This document shows positions 55,408-64,000 of a DNA stretch of 64,000 bases, one piece after another. The notes under the pieces were generated by a model, which saw only the letters and a program-made list of their open reading frames with translations, was not told the origin of the DNA and ran no database searches. Each line of letters starts with the position of its first letter. The stretch's first letter is position 1. Position numbers and translations under genes: made by a program. Source of the stretch: Profundicola chukchiensis (GTDB lineage: Bacteria > Bacteroidota > Bacteroidia > Flavobacteriales > Weeksellaceae); the NCBI RefSeq assembly GCF_029664245.1, contig NZ_JANAIE010000008.1, forward strand, positions 48,402 to 112,401. Direction: 5' to 3'.

Positions 55408-58400
55408 ATGCTAAATAAAGGCATAAAATTTCTTATAGAAAATAAGTTAGTAGCTGTTTTGTTATTAGCTCTTTTCACAACTTGGGGTATCGTAAATGCT
55501 CCATTTAATTGGGATACAGGTTTTCTGCCAGCTAATCCGGTGGCGGTGGATGCGATTCCTGATATTGGAGAGAATCAGCAAATCATTTACACCCAATGGG
55601 AGGGAAGGTCTCCACAAGATATAGAAGACCAAATTAGTTATCCTTTAACCACTACTTTACTAGGAATCCCTGGTGTGAAGACGATTCGTAGCTCTTCTAT
55701 GTTTGGTTTCTCTAGCATCTATATCATTTTCGAAGAGGATGTTGAATTCTATTGGAGTAGAAGCCGAATATTAGAAAAATTAAATTCTCTTCCAGCAGGT
55801 TTGCTACCCGAAAATGTGAACCCCACTTTAGGTCCTGATGCAACTGGTTTAGGTCAAATTTATTGGTACACTTTAGAAGGAAGAGACAAAGATGGAAATG
55901 TAACCGGTGGTTGGGACTTAAACGAATTACGAAGCATCCAAGATTATTATGTAAAGTATGCGCTTTCCTCAGCAAGTGGTGTTTCTGAAGTAGCTTCTAT
56001 TGGTGGTTTTGTTCAGGAATATCAGATTGATGTAAAACCTGAATTGATGCGTCAATACAATATTGGTTTGGCCGAAATCGTAAAGGCGGTTAAAATGTCT
56101 AACAAAGATATTGGAGCGCAAACCATGGAAATCAACCAAGCTGAATATTTGGTGCGTGGACTGGGGTATGTGAAGTCAATTGCCGACATCGAGAATGCTG
56201 TGGTTGCTTCTGAGAATTATACGCCTATTCGTGTGAGTGATATCGCCCATGTAAGCCTTGGTCCTGCACCTAGACGTGGTATTTTAGACAAAGAAGGAGC
56301 TGAGGTTATTGGTGGTGTTGTTACCGCGAGATATGGAGCAAATCCAATGGAGGTCATCGAAAATGTAAAAGTTCAAATTGATGCTATTGCCTCTGGTTTA
56401 CCTTCTAAAGAATTATCAGACGGAACGGTTTCGCAATTGACCATTGTACCTTTTTATGATAGATCTGAATTGATTCAAGAAACACTTGGTACTTTAGATG
56501 AGGCCTTAACCTTAGAGATTTTAATTACAATTTTTGTGATTATTGTAATGGTGTTCAACCTTAGAGCCTCTCTACTAATTGCAGGTCTATTACCAGTAGC
56601 TGTTTTAATGGTTTTCATCGCCATGAAACTTTTTAATGTAGATGCCAACATTGTAGCTCTTTCGGGAATTGCGATTGCGATTGGTACGATGGTGGATATT
56701 GGTGTTATTCTCTCTGAAAATGTCATTCGACATCTTGATGAAGATAAAGAAAGGTTTGACCAAACGGGAGAAAAACTTCCGATTAATACGGTGGTGTATA
56801 ATGCCAGTTCAGAGGTGTCTGGTGCTATTTTAACTGCGGTACTTACAACGATTATTAGTTTTATTCCCGTGTTTACCATGGTGGGAGCAGAGGGTAAACT
56901 CTTTAGACCTTTAGCCTTTACCAAATCTATGGCATTGGTGGCGGCTTTTGTGGTGGCTATCTTTTTAATTCCGCCGTTTGCAGCTTATTTATTTAAGAAA
57001 AGAAATTATAAAAAGCTAACCACCATGTTCCTAAATACCCTATGGATAGGACTTGGAATCATTGCTTTGATTTTTGGATTTTGGTTGGGCTTGGTTTTAA
57101 TTGCTTTTGGTATTACGGGATTGTTAAAAGAAGACTTTTTAACGTCTAAATCCATATTGAGCGACGAACAGGCTAATAGGTTGAATATCTTTATTTCAGC
57201 TCTTGCAATTATCTTCTTATTAGCAGAATATTGGCGACCATTAGGGTTAGATAAAAACATATTTTGGAATTTAATTTTTGTTGGAATTATCTGTTTTGGA
57301 TTGCTTGGTTTTTTCTGGTTATTCCAAAGATATTATGCTCAAATTCTACAATGGGCATTGCGCTATAAACTTATTTTCCTTTCGATTCCAACGGCATTGG
57401 TTATAGTTGGCTTTGTCATTATGCAAAATACTGGAAAGGAATTCATGCCATCTTTAAATGAAGGATCTTTCTTGTTGATGCCAACATCGATGCCACACTC
57501 GGGAGTAGATGAAAATAAGCGAATTCTACAACAACTAGATATGGCGGTAGCAAGTATTCCAGAGATTGAGACCGTAGTGGGTAAAGCGGGTAGAACTGAA
57601 TCAGCATTAGACCCAGCGCCACTTTCTATGTTTGAGAATATCATTAATTATAAGTCAGAATATGCGCTAAATGAAGATGGAAAGAGACAAAGATTTAAAG
57701 TAGATGAAGACGGATATTTTGAGTTAAAAGATGGTGGAATCGTTCATAATCCTAATTTAACACCAGAAGAGCCACATAGATCGGTTAAGCACAAGGCGGC
57801 TTTCAGTGTGGACGCTAAAGATTTGATTCCTGATAATTCTGGTGAGTTCTACAGAAATTGGCGACCTGAAATTAAAAATCCAGATGATATTTGGGATGAA
57901 ATCGTAAGGGTTACCAAGCTTCCGGGTGTGACTTCTGCGCCTCGACTACAACCGATTGAGACTCGTTTAGTGATGTTGCAGACGGGGATGAGAGCTCCTA
58001 TGGGAATCAAAGTAAAAGGTCAAGATTTAAGGCAAATAGAAGCTTTTGGATTAGAACTCGAAGAAATATTAAAACATGCAGAAGGTGTTAAAGTAGAAGC
58101 TGTTTTTGCGGATCGTATTGTGGGTAAACCTTATATGTTGATTGATATTAAACGCGATCGTTTGGCGCGTTACGGAATCAGCATCGAGGATGTTCAAGAA
58201 ATTCTACAAGTTGCCGTTGGTGGAATGCCTTTAACTCAAACGGTGGAAGGAAGAGAAAGGTATGGGGTTAGAGTACGCTATCCTCGTGAACTTAGAGCGA
58301 ACCCAGATGATTTAGAGAAAATTTATGTGCCGGTAGAAAAAGGAAATCCTGTTCCGTTAGGGGAATTGGTAGAGCTTAGGTATGAGCAAGGTCCTCAGAT

Positions 58401-59175
58401 GATTAATAGTGAGGATACCTTCTTGGTTGGCTATGTATTGTTCGATAAATTAGAAGAATATGCGGAGGTAGATGTTGTTGAAAATGCTCAGGCTTTAATC
58501 AAGGAGCATATAGACAATGGTAGCTTACAAGTTCCAAAAGGAATTACTTATCACTTTACAGGAACCTATGAAAACCAGTTGAGAGCAGAGAAAACATTGG
58601 CGATTATTGTTCCATTAGCTTTAATCATTATTTTCTTGATTCTCTATTTTCAATTCCGTTCTGTGTTGACATCTTTAATGGTTTTCACTGGAATTGCGGT
58701 GGCCTTTTCAGGTGGATTTATCATGATTTGGTTGTACGGACAAGATTGGTTCTTGAATATAGATTTCTTCGATGAAAACTTAAGGAATCTCTTTCAAATG
58801 CATCCGGTGAACTTAAGTGTGGCAGTTTGGGTTGGATTTATTGCTTTATTTGGAATTGCTACAGATGATGGCGTGGTTATGGCGACCTATTTAACACAAA
58901 CATTTGATAAAAATGAGCCGAGCACCAAAGAAGAAATTAGAGATTCAGTCTTAGAGGCTGGATTAAAGAGAATTAGACCTTGTTTAATGACAACGGCTAC
59001 CACCATATTGGCATTATTGCCTGTACTTACTTCTACCGGACGAGGAAGTGATATTATGATACCTATGGCTATCCCAAGTTTTGGGGGAATGTTGATTGCT
59101 TTAATTACCCTATTCGTAGTTCCGGTTTTGTTTAGCCTTAAAGCTGAGTTAAAACTTAAATACACAAAAAAATGA
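55408..59175 (+). CDS. cusA: CusA/CzcA-family heavy-metal RND efflux transporter
   Basis: The inner membrane component of a tripartite efflux pump, which uses proton entry to push metal ions to the TolC channel. The HME-RND pattern is clear: NIGENQQIIYTQWEGRSPQDIEDQ (in parts), NP region SSMFGFSSIYIIFE, the helix-4 segment MVDIGVILSENVIRHLDED with Asp430 at the proton-relay position, and ATDDGVVMATYLTQ in helix 10. At 1255 residues it is about 200 longer than E. coli CusA, owing to extra hydrophobic helices after helix 6 (about residues 535-650) and an inserted stretch near residues 740-860. The tolC gene overlaps its end by 4 bases. Confidence 0.93.
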   Translation: MLNKGIKFLIENKLVAVLLLALFTTWGIVNAPFNWDTGFLPANPVAVDAIPDIGENQQIIYTQWEGRSPQDIEDQISYPLTTTLLGIPGVKTIRSSSMFGFSSIYIIFEEDVEFYWSRSRILEKLNSLPAGLLPENVNPTLGPDATGLGQIYWYTLEGRDKDGNVTGGWDLNELRSIQDYYVKYALSSASGVSEVASIGGFVQEYQIDVKPELMRQYNIGLAEIVKAVKMSNKDIGAQTMEINQAEYLVRGLGYVKSIADIENAVVASENYTPIRVSDIAHVSLGPAPRRGILDKEGAEVIGGVVTARYGANPMEVIENVKVQIDAIASGLPSKELSDGTVSQLTIVPFYDRSELIQETLGTLDEALTLEILITIFVIIVMVFNLRASLLIAGLLPVAVLMVFIAMKLFNVDANIVALSGIAIAIGTMVDIGVILSENVIRHLDEDKERFDQTGEKLPINTVVYNASSEVSGAILTAVLTTIISFIPVFTMVGAEGKLFRPLAFTKSMALVAAFVVAIFLIPPFAAYLFKKRNYKKLTTMFLNTLWIGLGIIALIFGFWLGLVLIAFGITGLLKEDFLTSKSILSDEQANRLNIFISALAIIFLLAEYWRPLGLDKNIFWNLIFVGIICFGLLGFFWLFQRYYAQILQWALRYKLIFLSIPTALVIVGFVIMQNTGKEFMPSLNEGSFLLMPTSMPHSGVDENKRILQQLDMAVASIPEIETVVGKAGRTESALDPAPLSMFENIINYKSEYALNEDGKRQRFKVDEDGYFELKDGGIVHNPNLTPEEPHRSVKHKAAFSVDAKDLIPDNSGEFYRNWRPEIKNPDDIWDEIVRVTKLPGVTSAPRLQPIETRLVMLQTGMRAPMGIKVKGQDLRQIEAFGLELEEILKHAEGVKVEAVFADRIVGKPYMLIDIKRDRLARYGISIEDVQEILQVAVGGMPLTQTVEGRERYGVRVRYPRELRANPDDLEKIYVPVEKGNPVPLGELVELRYEQGPQMINSEDTFLVGYVLFDKLEEYAEVDVVENAQALIKEHIDNGSLQVPKGITYHFTGTYENQLRAEKTLAIIVPLALIIIFLILYFQFRSVLTSLMVFTGIAVAFSGGFIMIWLYGQDWFLNIDFFDENLRNLFQMHPVNLSVAVWVGFIALFGIATDDGVVMATYLTQTFDKNEPSTKEEIRDSVLEAGLKRIRPCLMTTATTILALLPVLTSTGRGSDIMIPMAIPSFGGMLIALITLFVVPVLFSLKAELKLKYTKK

Positions 59176-60386
59176 GAAAAGGAATACAAATCATATGTGC
59201 CCTATTAGTGTCTAGCATGCTAAACGCACAACAATTAGAAACTTTAATTCAGGAAGCTTTGGTAAATAATCCTTCGATTCAAAAGTTGGATTATCAGTAT
59301 CAGGTGGCTGTAGAAAAAGTAAATGAGGTGAATACGCTAGGCAATACCGAATTTAACTTTGGTTTTATGGCCGTGCGTCCAGAAATGGATATGCCTATGG
59401 AAAGGTTTAGTGTTTCGGCGATGCAAATGTTGCCTTGGTTTGGAACTTTACCAGCTAAGAAGGCTTATGCAGAATCCGTGGCAGATGCTCAATTAGTTGA
59501 TGTGGATATTGCACAACGCAAATTAGCTCTTTCGATTTCTCAACTGTATTATCAGATTTATGAAATTCAAGCTCAGCAAGAAGTTTTGGCTCAGAACAAG
59601 ACTCTTTTACAAACTTTTGAAAAGCTAGCCCTAACATCAGTGAGAGTAGGAAAGGCTTCTCCGGTAGATGTCATGCGTTTACAAATTAGGCAAAATGAAT
59701 TGCAGGAGGAAATAGATGTTTTAAATCAGAAAAGTGTGGGTTTAAAAGCAGCTTTGAATAGTTTAATGAACCGAGATTATGACACGCCTATTCAAATTGT
59801 TTCGGATTTAGAATTTCCTAAAAACGAGGAGATTTTGGCTTATGAAAGTTTAAATAATAACCCAGAACTTTTAAAGTACGACAAGGTAGCTTATAGCGTA
59901 GATCAGTCCGAGAAATTGAACCAGAAAGAAAGTAGTCCAACCTTAGGTGTGGGTGTAGAATACATCAATCAAGATGCACATCCTATGATTACGAGTTCTG
60001 TGAAGGATATGGTGATGCCGATGCTATCTTTATCTATTCCTATTTTTAATAAAAAATACACTTCTGTTAGTGTGCAAAACGAAATCAAGAAACAAGAGAT
60101 TCAAGCACAGAAAAACGAAAGACTTAACCTGTTAACCGCTGAATTGTCTAAAGCTATTTCTCAAAGAAAACAATCTAGAATTAAGTTCGATGTTCAAAAA
60201 GATAATTTAGAAATAGCGAAAAACGCAGAGAAAATTCTTCTTAAAAACTATGAGACAGGAACCATAGATTATGATGAGGTTTTAAAAATTCAAGAGCTTC
60301 AATTGAAGTTCCAGAAAAATCAAATTCAAGCGATTAAAGATTATTATGAACAAACTTCTTTGATCGACTATTTGATTCAATTATAA
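59172..60386 (+). CDS. TolC family outer membrane efflux protein
   Basis: A signal peptide ends MLNAQ. The mature protein has the long coiled-coil helices of an outer membrane factor (LETLIQEALVNNPSIQKLDYQYQ in parts, LALSISQLYYQIYEIQAQQEVLAQNK in parts, and the repeat LKIQELQLKFQKNQ). The length of 404 residues is short of standard TolC (about 470) but usual for this metal-efflux branch. It starts inside the cusA stop (ATGA), so it is co-translated. Confidence 0.9.
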   Translation: MRKGIQIICALLVSSMLNAQQLETLIQEALVNNPSIQKLDYQYQVAVEKVNEVNTLGNTEFNFGFMAVRPEMDMPMERFSVSAMQMLPWFGTLPAKKAYAESVADAQLVDVDIAQRKLALSISQLYYQIYEIQAQQEVLAQNKTLLQTFEKLALTSVRVGKASPVDVMRLQIRQNELQEEIDVLNQKSVGLKAALNSLMNRDYDTPIQIVSDLEFPKNEEILAYESLNNNPELLKYDKVAYSVDQSEKLNQKESSPTLGVGVEYINQDAHPMITSSVKDMVMPMLSLSIPIFNKKYTSVSVQNEIKKQEIQAQKNERLNLLTAELSKAISQRKQSRIKFDVQKDNLEIAKNAEKILLKNYETGTIDYDEVLKIQELQLKFQKNQIQAIKDYYEQTSLIDYLIQL

Positions 60387-60448
60387 ATGCTTAAGTCATT
60401 AAAACTTAATAACTAAAACAAAATAATATTAATTTAAATTTTAACAAA

Positions 60449-61051
60449 ATGATGAACAATCAAAACAACATCCTTACAGATGTACGCAACAATTTAAAAG
60501 CTAAATCGGCGATTTTTGCCTTAGCTTTTGTAGGTCTAACTGCATTTTCATGTGATGATGCTAAGAAAACTAGTGAAACTACGCCAGCAGAAACGGAAGT
60601 AGCCGCTACTGAAACTTCAGAGAATGTAGAAGTGAATAACGAAGTAATCGCTGCTTATATGGAGTTGAAAGATGCTTTAGTAGATACAGACGGAACAGCT
60701 GCAGTAGAAAAAGCTAAAAACTTAGAAGCTAAATTAAATAGTTTTGACTTTGCTGCTTATTCAGAAGAAGATCAGGCTAAATTAAAACCTATGGTAGAAG
60801 CTGCAACTAAGCATACACAAGAAATCGCAGGAAGTGAAATCGAAGCTCAACGTGAGCATTTTGAAGGATTAACTGCGAGTGTAATGGAAATGGTAGAAGT
60901 TACTGGAACTGAAGTAACACTTTATCAGCAGTTTTGCCCAATGTATGGTGAAGATGGAGGAACTTGGTTAAGTACCGAATCTAACATTAGAAACCCATAC
61001 TTCGGTGATAAGATGATGACTTGTGGTGAAGTAAAAAAAGAAATTAAATAA
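60449..61051 (+). CDS. DUF3347 domain lipoprotein
   Basis: The N-terminus holds a helix ending in FVGLTAFSC, a probable lipobox, though about 34 residues precede it, which is unusual. A Thr/Glu-rich linker leads to the DUF3347 domain: YMELKDALVDTDGTAAVEKAKNLEAKLNSFDF (in parts), then the C-terminal YQQFCPMYGEDGGTWLS, NPYFGDKMMTCGEV. The last part, with FCPM and TCGE, may bind copper. The same domain is repeated at the end of the CusB-like gene downstream. Confidence 0.88.
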   Translation: MMNNQNNILTDVRNNLKAKSAIFALAFVGLTAFSCDDAKKTSETTPAETEVAATETSENVEVNNEVIAAYMELKDALVDTDGTAAVEKAKNLEAKLNSFDFAAYSEEDQAKLKPMVEAATKHTQEIAGSEIEAQREHFEGLTASVMEMVEVTGTEVTLYQQFCPMYGEDGGTWLSTESNIRNPYFGDKMMTCGEVKKEIK

Positions 61052-61065
61052 TTTCTGAATCTCAT

Positions 61066-61094
61066 AAAATCCCCGACTTAGGGCGGGGATTTTT
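61066..61094 (+). terminator. Terminator of the cusA-tolC-DUF3347 run
   Basis: The stem AAAATCCCCG/CGGGGATTTT with an 8-base loop and T tail follows the stop by 15 bases. Confidence 0.85.
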
Positions 61095-61247
61095 AACTCT
61101 ATTTCGATCGAAAGTAAGTTTGATAAGTTGAAGTTTGCCTAATTACTGCTAAAAGAGAAATCTAAATAAAGCTGTGATCTGAACATTAAAAATAAACAGG
61201 AGTCTAAGTCCTCGAATGGGACTAATTAATCTAAAAAATATACCATT

Positions 61248-61730
61248 ATGAATTCGTCTAAAGAACATTCAAACAAACCCGTATACACCAAATTCATTTT
61301 AATGTTGGCAGCATCTTTTGTTGCCATGTACATTACCATGTATTTGAACACCTATAGTACAGATCATGTTTATTTTAGTATAACACGCTTTTATATGACC
61401 TGTTTAGGCATCTCTACCATGGCGCTGATCATGTGGTTTTTTATGAGAAATATGTACCAGAATAAAACCAAAAACATCGCTATTATAGTGGGAAGTCTGC
61501 TGTTATTCGTAGGTGCTTTTGGATTGGTGAGAGCACAAAAACCAATTGTAGGTGATGTTTTATGGATGAAAGCTATGATTCCACATCATTCGATTGCTAT
61601 ACTAACGAGTTCACATGCCGATATTCAGGATCCTGAAGTTAAAGCCTTAGCAGATGATATCATTAAGGCTCAAGAAAAAGAAATTGAACAAATGAAAAGG
61701 CTGATTAAGAAATTAGAAAACAAGAAGTAA
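61248..61730 (+). CDS. DUF305 domain membrane protein
   Basis: Three membrane segments (FILMLAASFVAMYITMYL, FYMTCLGISTMALIMWFFM, IAIIVGSLLLFVGAFGLV) precede a DUF305 domain with WMKAMIPHHSIAILTSSHA and a closing coiled coil. The M-IPHH motif is the family signature and may bind copper. The gene starts a second unit of the metal locus and ends 2 bases before the CusB-like gene, so they are co-transcribed. Confidence 0.9.
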   Translation: MNSSKEHSNKPVYTKFILMLAASFVAMYITMYLNTYSTDHVYFSITRFYMTCLGISTMALIMWFFMRNMYQNKTKNIAIIVGSLLLFVGAFGLVRAQKPIVGDVLWMKAMIPHHSIAILTSSHADIQDPEVKALADDIIKAQEKEIEQMKRLIKKLENKK

Positions 61731-61732
61731 TT

Positions 61733-63481
61733 ATGAATAAGAATATAATCTACATCATTTCTGCACTGCTGATTGGTTTAGCAGTTGGTTATTTTGCTTT
61801 TGGTGGATCTGACTCTAGTTCCGAGGCAGAGGAAACACATGAGCATGCGGCTGATGCTAATCAAATGTGGACCTGCTCTATGCATCCACAAATTATGCAA
61901 CCCGAGCCAGGAGATTGTCCGCTGTGTGGAATGGATTTAATTCCTGCAGAGGAGGGTTCTGAAGGTCTTTCGCCTAATGAAATCAAAATGACTGAGAATG
62001 CTATGGCGCTTGCTAATATTCAGACGAGTATTATTGGAGCGGCTACTACTACAGACGGTAGAACCATTACACTTTCTGGTAAAATCATGAGAAATGAAGA
62101 AGCCAATACCGTTCAAGCAAGTTATTTTGAGGGGAGAATTGAAAAACTTCATGTCAACTTTACGGGAGAAAATGTAAGAAAAGGTCAGCTTTTAGCAACG
62201 ATTTATGCGCCTTCTTTGGTCAACACACAGCAGGAGTTAATCACCACAGCTTCTATGAAGCATATGCAACCTGAATTATATCAAGCGGTTCGAAATAAAT
62301 TAAAACTTTGGAAATTATCTGAAAAGCAAATCAACCAAATAGAAGCTTCGGGTAAAGTACAAGAGGTTTTTCCTATTTACGCTACGGTTTCGGGTACAGT
62401 TACAGAGAAATTGGCGGATGAAGGAGATTATGTTTCTCAAGGTCAACCCATTCTTAGGTTGAGTAATTTAAACTCCGTTTGGGCTATGTTCGATGCTTAT
62501 GAGAATCAAATTTCAATGATCAAGGTTGGGCAAGAAATAAAAGTTAGTACGAATGCCTATCCAGACAAAGAATATACAGCTAGAATTAGTTTTATTGATC
62601 CTATCTTAAATACAAGCTCTAGAACCATTGCTGTAAGGGCAACGCTAAACAATGCTGGAGGTATTTTAAAACCTGGAATGTTTGCCGTTGGAACTTTAGA
62701 GAATATGGGAGGTTCGGGGATAGAAGAATTACATATTCCAGCGACGGCGGTTATGTGGACGGGTAAACGTTCTTTGGTATATGTTAAAACCAATCCTGAT
62801 GAGCCTATTTTTGAAATGCGAGAAGTAACTTTAGGTAAAAGATCGGGAGACACCTATGCGGTAAGCGAAGGACTGAAAAGTGGAGAAGAAATCGTAACTC
62901 ATGGAACCTTTACGGTAGATGCAGCAGCACAGCTACAAGGAAAACCATCTATGATGAATCAAGTCAATGGCAAGGAAGCGCATCAACAGCACGCGAGTTC
63001 TGTTCCTGATTTGGATTTAGAGAGAATTAAGGTGTCTACTAAATTCACCAGTCAATTGAGCACGCTGTTCAATGATTATATTAAATTAAAGGATGCATTA
63101 GTAGACGATAAAGGATCTAATGCACAATCAGCCGCTAAGACTTTTGAAGCCAGCTTGGCAAAGCTAGACGCCTCTGAATTGAAAGATAAATCAGCTAAAG
63201 AAGCTTGGGAAGATTATCAATCAACATTAAAATCATCTATAGCCAAAATTTCATCCTCAGCAGATATTAAGAAGCAAAGAGACGAATTTATAGCTCTTTC
63301 TACGGCTATGACCAATAGTGTGCAGGTTTTTGGAGTGAATAAAACAGTTTATAGTCAGTATTGTCCTATGGCGAATAATGACAAAGGAGCTTATTGGTTA
63401 AGTTTAGAAGAGGAAATTAAAAACCCATATTATGGTGCTTCTATGTTGAAATGTGGTGAAGTGAAAGAAACCATTAAGTAA
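61733..63481 (+). CDS. cusB: CusB-like RND periplasmic adaptor with heavy-metal-binding and DUF3347 domains
   Basis: The periplasmic adaptor of the pump. It starts with one membrane anchor (ISALLIGLAVGYFAFG), then a heavy-metal-binding domain (MWTCSMHPQIMQPEPGDCPLCGMDL, in parts, residues 44-72, with CxMHP and CPLCGM). The HlyD core follows: a barrel-sandwich hybrid (VSGTVTEKLADEGDYVSQGQPILRL, in parts), then beta barrel (YPDKEYTARISFIDPILNTSSRTIAVRATL, in parts). The last 150 residues are a DUF3347 domain ending CPMANNDKGAYWLS and LKCGEVKETIK, as in the separate gene at 60449. The fusion makes it 582 residues, against about 400 for E. coli CusB. Confidence 0.93.
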   Translation: MNKNIIYIISALLIGLAVGYFAFGGSDSSSEAEETHEHAADANQMWTCSMHPQIMQPEPGDCPLCGMDLIPAEEGSEGLSPNEIKMTENAMALANIQTSIIGAATTTDGRTITLSGKIMRNEEANTVQASYFEGRIEKLHVNFTGENVRKGQLLATIYAPSLVNTQQELITTASMKHMQPELYQAVRNKLKLWKLSEKQINQIEASGKVQEVFPIYATVSGTVTEKLADEGDYVSQGQPILRLSNLNSVWAMFDAYENQISMIKVGQEIKVSTNAYPDKEYTARISFIDPILNTSSRTIAVRATLNNAGGILKPGMFAVGTLENMGGSGIEELHIPATAVMWTGKRSLVYVKTNPDEPIFEMREVTLGKRSGDTYAVSEGLKSGEEIVTHGTFTVDAAAQLQGKPSMMNQVNGKEAHQQHASSVPDLDLERIKVSTKFTSQLSTLFNDYIKLKDALVDDKGSNAQSAAKTFEASLAKLDASELKDKSAKEAWEDYQSTLKSSIAKISSSADIKKQRDEFIALSTAMTNSVQVFGVNKTVYSQYCPMANNDKGAYWLSLEEEIKNPYYGASMLKCGEVKETIK

Positions 63482-63521
63482 TGTAAAACATAAGACTCAT
63501 ACTTTTTTCATTTTAATTTTT

Positions 63522-63562
63522 AAATCGCAAGTAAAGCCATGTGCTGGACTTGCGATTTTTTT
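63522..63562 (+). terminator. Terminator of the DUF305-cusB unit
   Basis: A stem AAATCGCAAGT/ACTTGCGATTT with a loop of about 14 bases is followed by a long T run. Confidence 0.85.
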
Positions 63563-63736
63563 TATAAAAAATACTTTTAACCTAAAATAGGTAAGAGGCT
63601 AAGCTTAAAGCAAATTCTCAGTACTATACATGGGAATACTAAGTTAGGCTTTGTAGACGCTCTAAAAGCGGATGATTAGATGTGTAATCAAGATTGATGG
63701 AATCGAAGAGATGGATTCACCTTAAAATTAAGGCAT

Positions 63737-63772
63737 AAAAAAAATCCCCATAAACTTAGTTTACGAGGATTT
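63737..63772 (-). terminator. Terminator of the first tRNA-Lys
   Basis: On the minus strand a 14-bp stem, with some G:T pairs, around TAA (AAATCCTCGTAAAC/GTTTATGGGGATTT) leads into a run of eight T, just past the tRNA. Confidence 0.75.
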
Positions 63773-63785
63773 TAGTTTGTTTTAG

Positions 63786-63858
63786 TGACCCGGCTGGGGC
63801 TCGAACCCAGGACCCCAACATTAAAAGTGTTGTGCTCTACCAACTGAGCTACCGAGTC
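63786..63858 (-). tRNA. tRNA-Lys (anticodon TTT), first of two
   Basis: On the minus strand the acceptor stem GACTCGG/CCGGGTC, the D arm TAGCTCAGTTGGTAGAGCA, the T arm GGTTCGAGCCC and the anticodon loop CTTTTAA with TTT form a 73-base tRNA. CCA is not encoded. Confidence 0.95.
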
Positions 63859-63910
63859 ATTGCAAGTACTAATAATAGACTGCAAATAAAACTACGATGA
63901 AAACTTTTTA

Positions 63911-63942
63911 AAAAAATAAGCCTCTGCATGGCTGAGGCTTTA
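63911..63942 (-). terminator. Terminator of the second tRNA-Lys
   Basis: The stem AAGCCTC/GAGGCTT (63935-63941 and 63919-63925) is followed on the minus strand by TATTTTTTT, between the two tRNA-Lys copies. Confidence 0.75.
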
Positions 63943-63952
63943 ATATTTTAGT

Positions 63953-64000
63953 GACCCGGCTGGGGCTCGAACCCAGGACCCCAACATTAAAAGTGTTGTG
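63953..64000 (-). tRNA. tRNA-Lys (anticodon TTT), second copy, cut by window end
   Basis: The 48 visible bases are identical to the 3' part of the first tRNA-Lys, including the anticodon loop, and start exactly 167 bases later. The 5' part lies outside the window. Confidence 0.93.

Larger units (their letters stand above)
63482..63785. other. Intergenic stretch of about 300 bases between the metal locus and tRNA-Lys
   Basis: It holds the terminator at 63522-63562 and, further on, the tRNA-Lys terminator. Between these (63563-63736) I see no gene, RNA or repeat that I can name. Confidence 0.6.

Noticed and set aside
56475..59189. Several minus-strand open frames over cusA
   Set aside because: They lie opposite a strongly conserved pump gene, have low-complexity translations and no start signals, so they are shadows.

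Overview
The window is a chromosomal segment of a member of the phylum Bacteroidota, most likely order Flavobacteriales. The support is low G+C with AT-rich spacers, two secreted proteins with C-terminal type IX secretion (T9SS) sorting domains, a TonB-dependent receptor/DUF4249 lipoprotein pair, an S46 dipeptidyl-peptidase, DUF3347 proteins, and promoters of the Bacteroidota type (-7 box TAnnTTTG) close to many start codons. The family or genus cannot be fixed from the sequence alone. I see no insertion sequence, prophage, integron or CRISPR array.

Layout. 1-5.6 kb: the 3' part of a T9SS-sorted surface protein, a PAP2 membrane enzyme, a GNAT-like protein and an unknown membrane-anchored protein. 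5.7-12.8 kb: tRNA-Gln, NAD-dependent DNA ligase, an ABC-F ATPase, a GNAT/FemAB-like protein, an alanine-racemase-like PLP enzyme and a GNAT. 12.8-17.7 kb (minus): CbpM/CbpA, then an M28 peptidase, amidohydrolase and Rrf2 regulator run. 17.7-22 kb (plus): a GH13-like protein, an NlpC/P60 peptidase and RimO. 22-29.2 kb (minus): a cysteine desulfurase and small membrane or lipoproteins, a large thrombospondin-type-3-repeat T9SS protein with an apparent frameshift in its signal peptide, a DUF2891 protein and an SMR exporter. 29.4-38.7 kb: stress-type genes (general-stress protein, DUF892/YciE, topoisomerase IB, FAD oxidoreductase, PA2169-type bundle) around a compact cbb3 cytochrome oxidase operon. 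39-43 kb: rpsF-rpsR-rplI, MscS and grpE-dnaJ. 43.3-48.4 kb: S46 peptidase, PAP2, nitrilase-type amidase, HAD phosphatase and DUF2520 reductase. 48.7-54.7 kb: two TonB-dependent outer-membrane proteins, the second paired with a DUF4249 lipoprotein, with tRNA-Leu between. 54.8-63.5 kb: a copper/silver-type efflux locus (HYC_CC_PP protein, CusA, TolC, DUF3347, DUF305, CusB-DUF3347 fusion). The right end holds two tandem tRNA-Lys genes.

How parts work together. The cbb3 operon encodes a heme-copper oxidase with all expected CcoN active-site residues, a CcoO fused to a second cytochrome c domain, and three small membrane proteins. The metal locus encodes the three parts of an RND efflux pump plus periplasmic proteins likely to handle the metal. 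GrpE/DnaJ and CbpA/CbpM are two separate Hsp70 co-chaperone modules.

The points most worth a second look are: the T10 frameshift tract and three 21-bp-phased direct repeats upstream of the thrombospondin-repeat surface gene; an intrinsic-terminator hairpin whose loop holds the start codon of the next gene; the unusual cbb3 operon; the repeated DUF3347 module in the metal locus; and perfect palindromes upstream of cusA and grpE.
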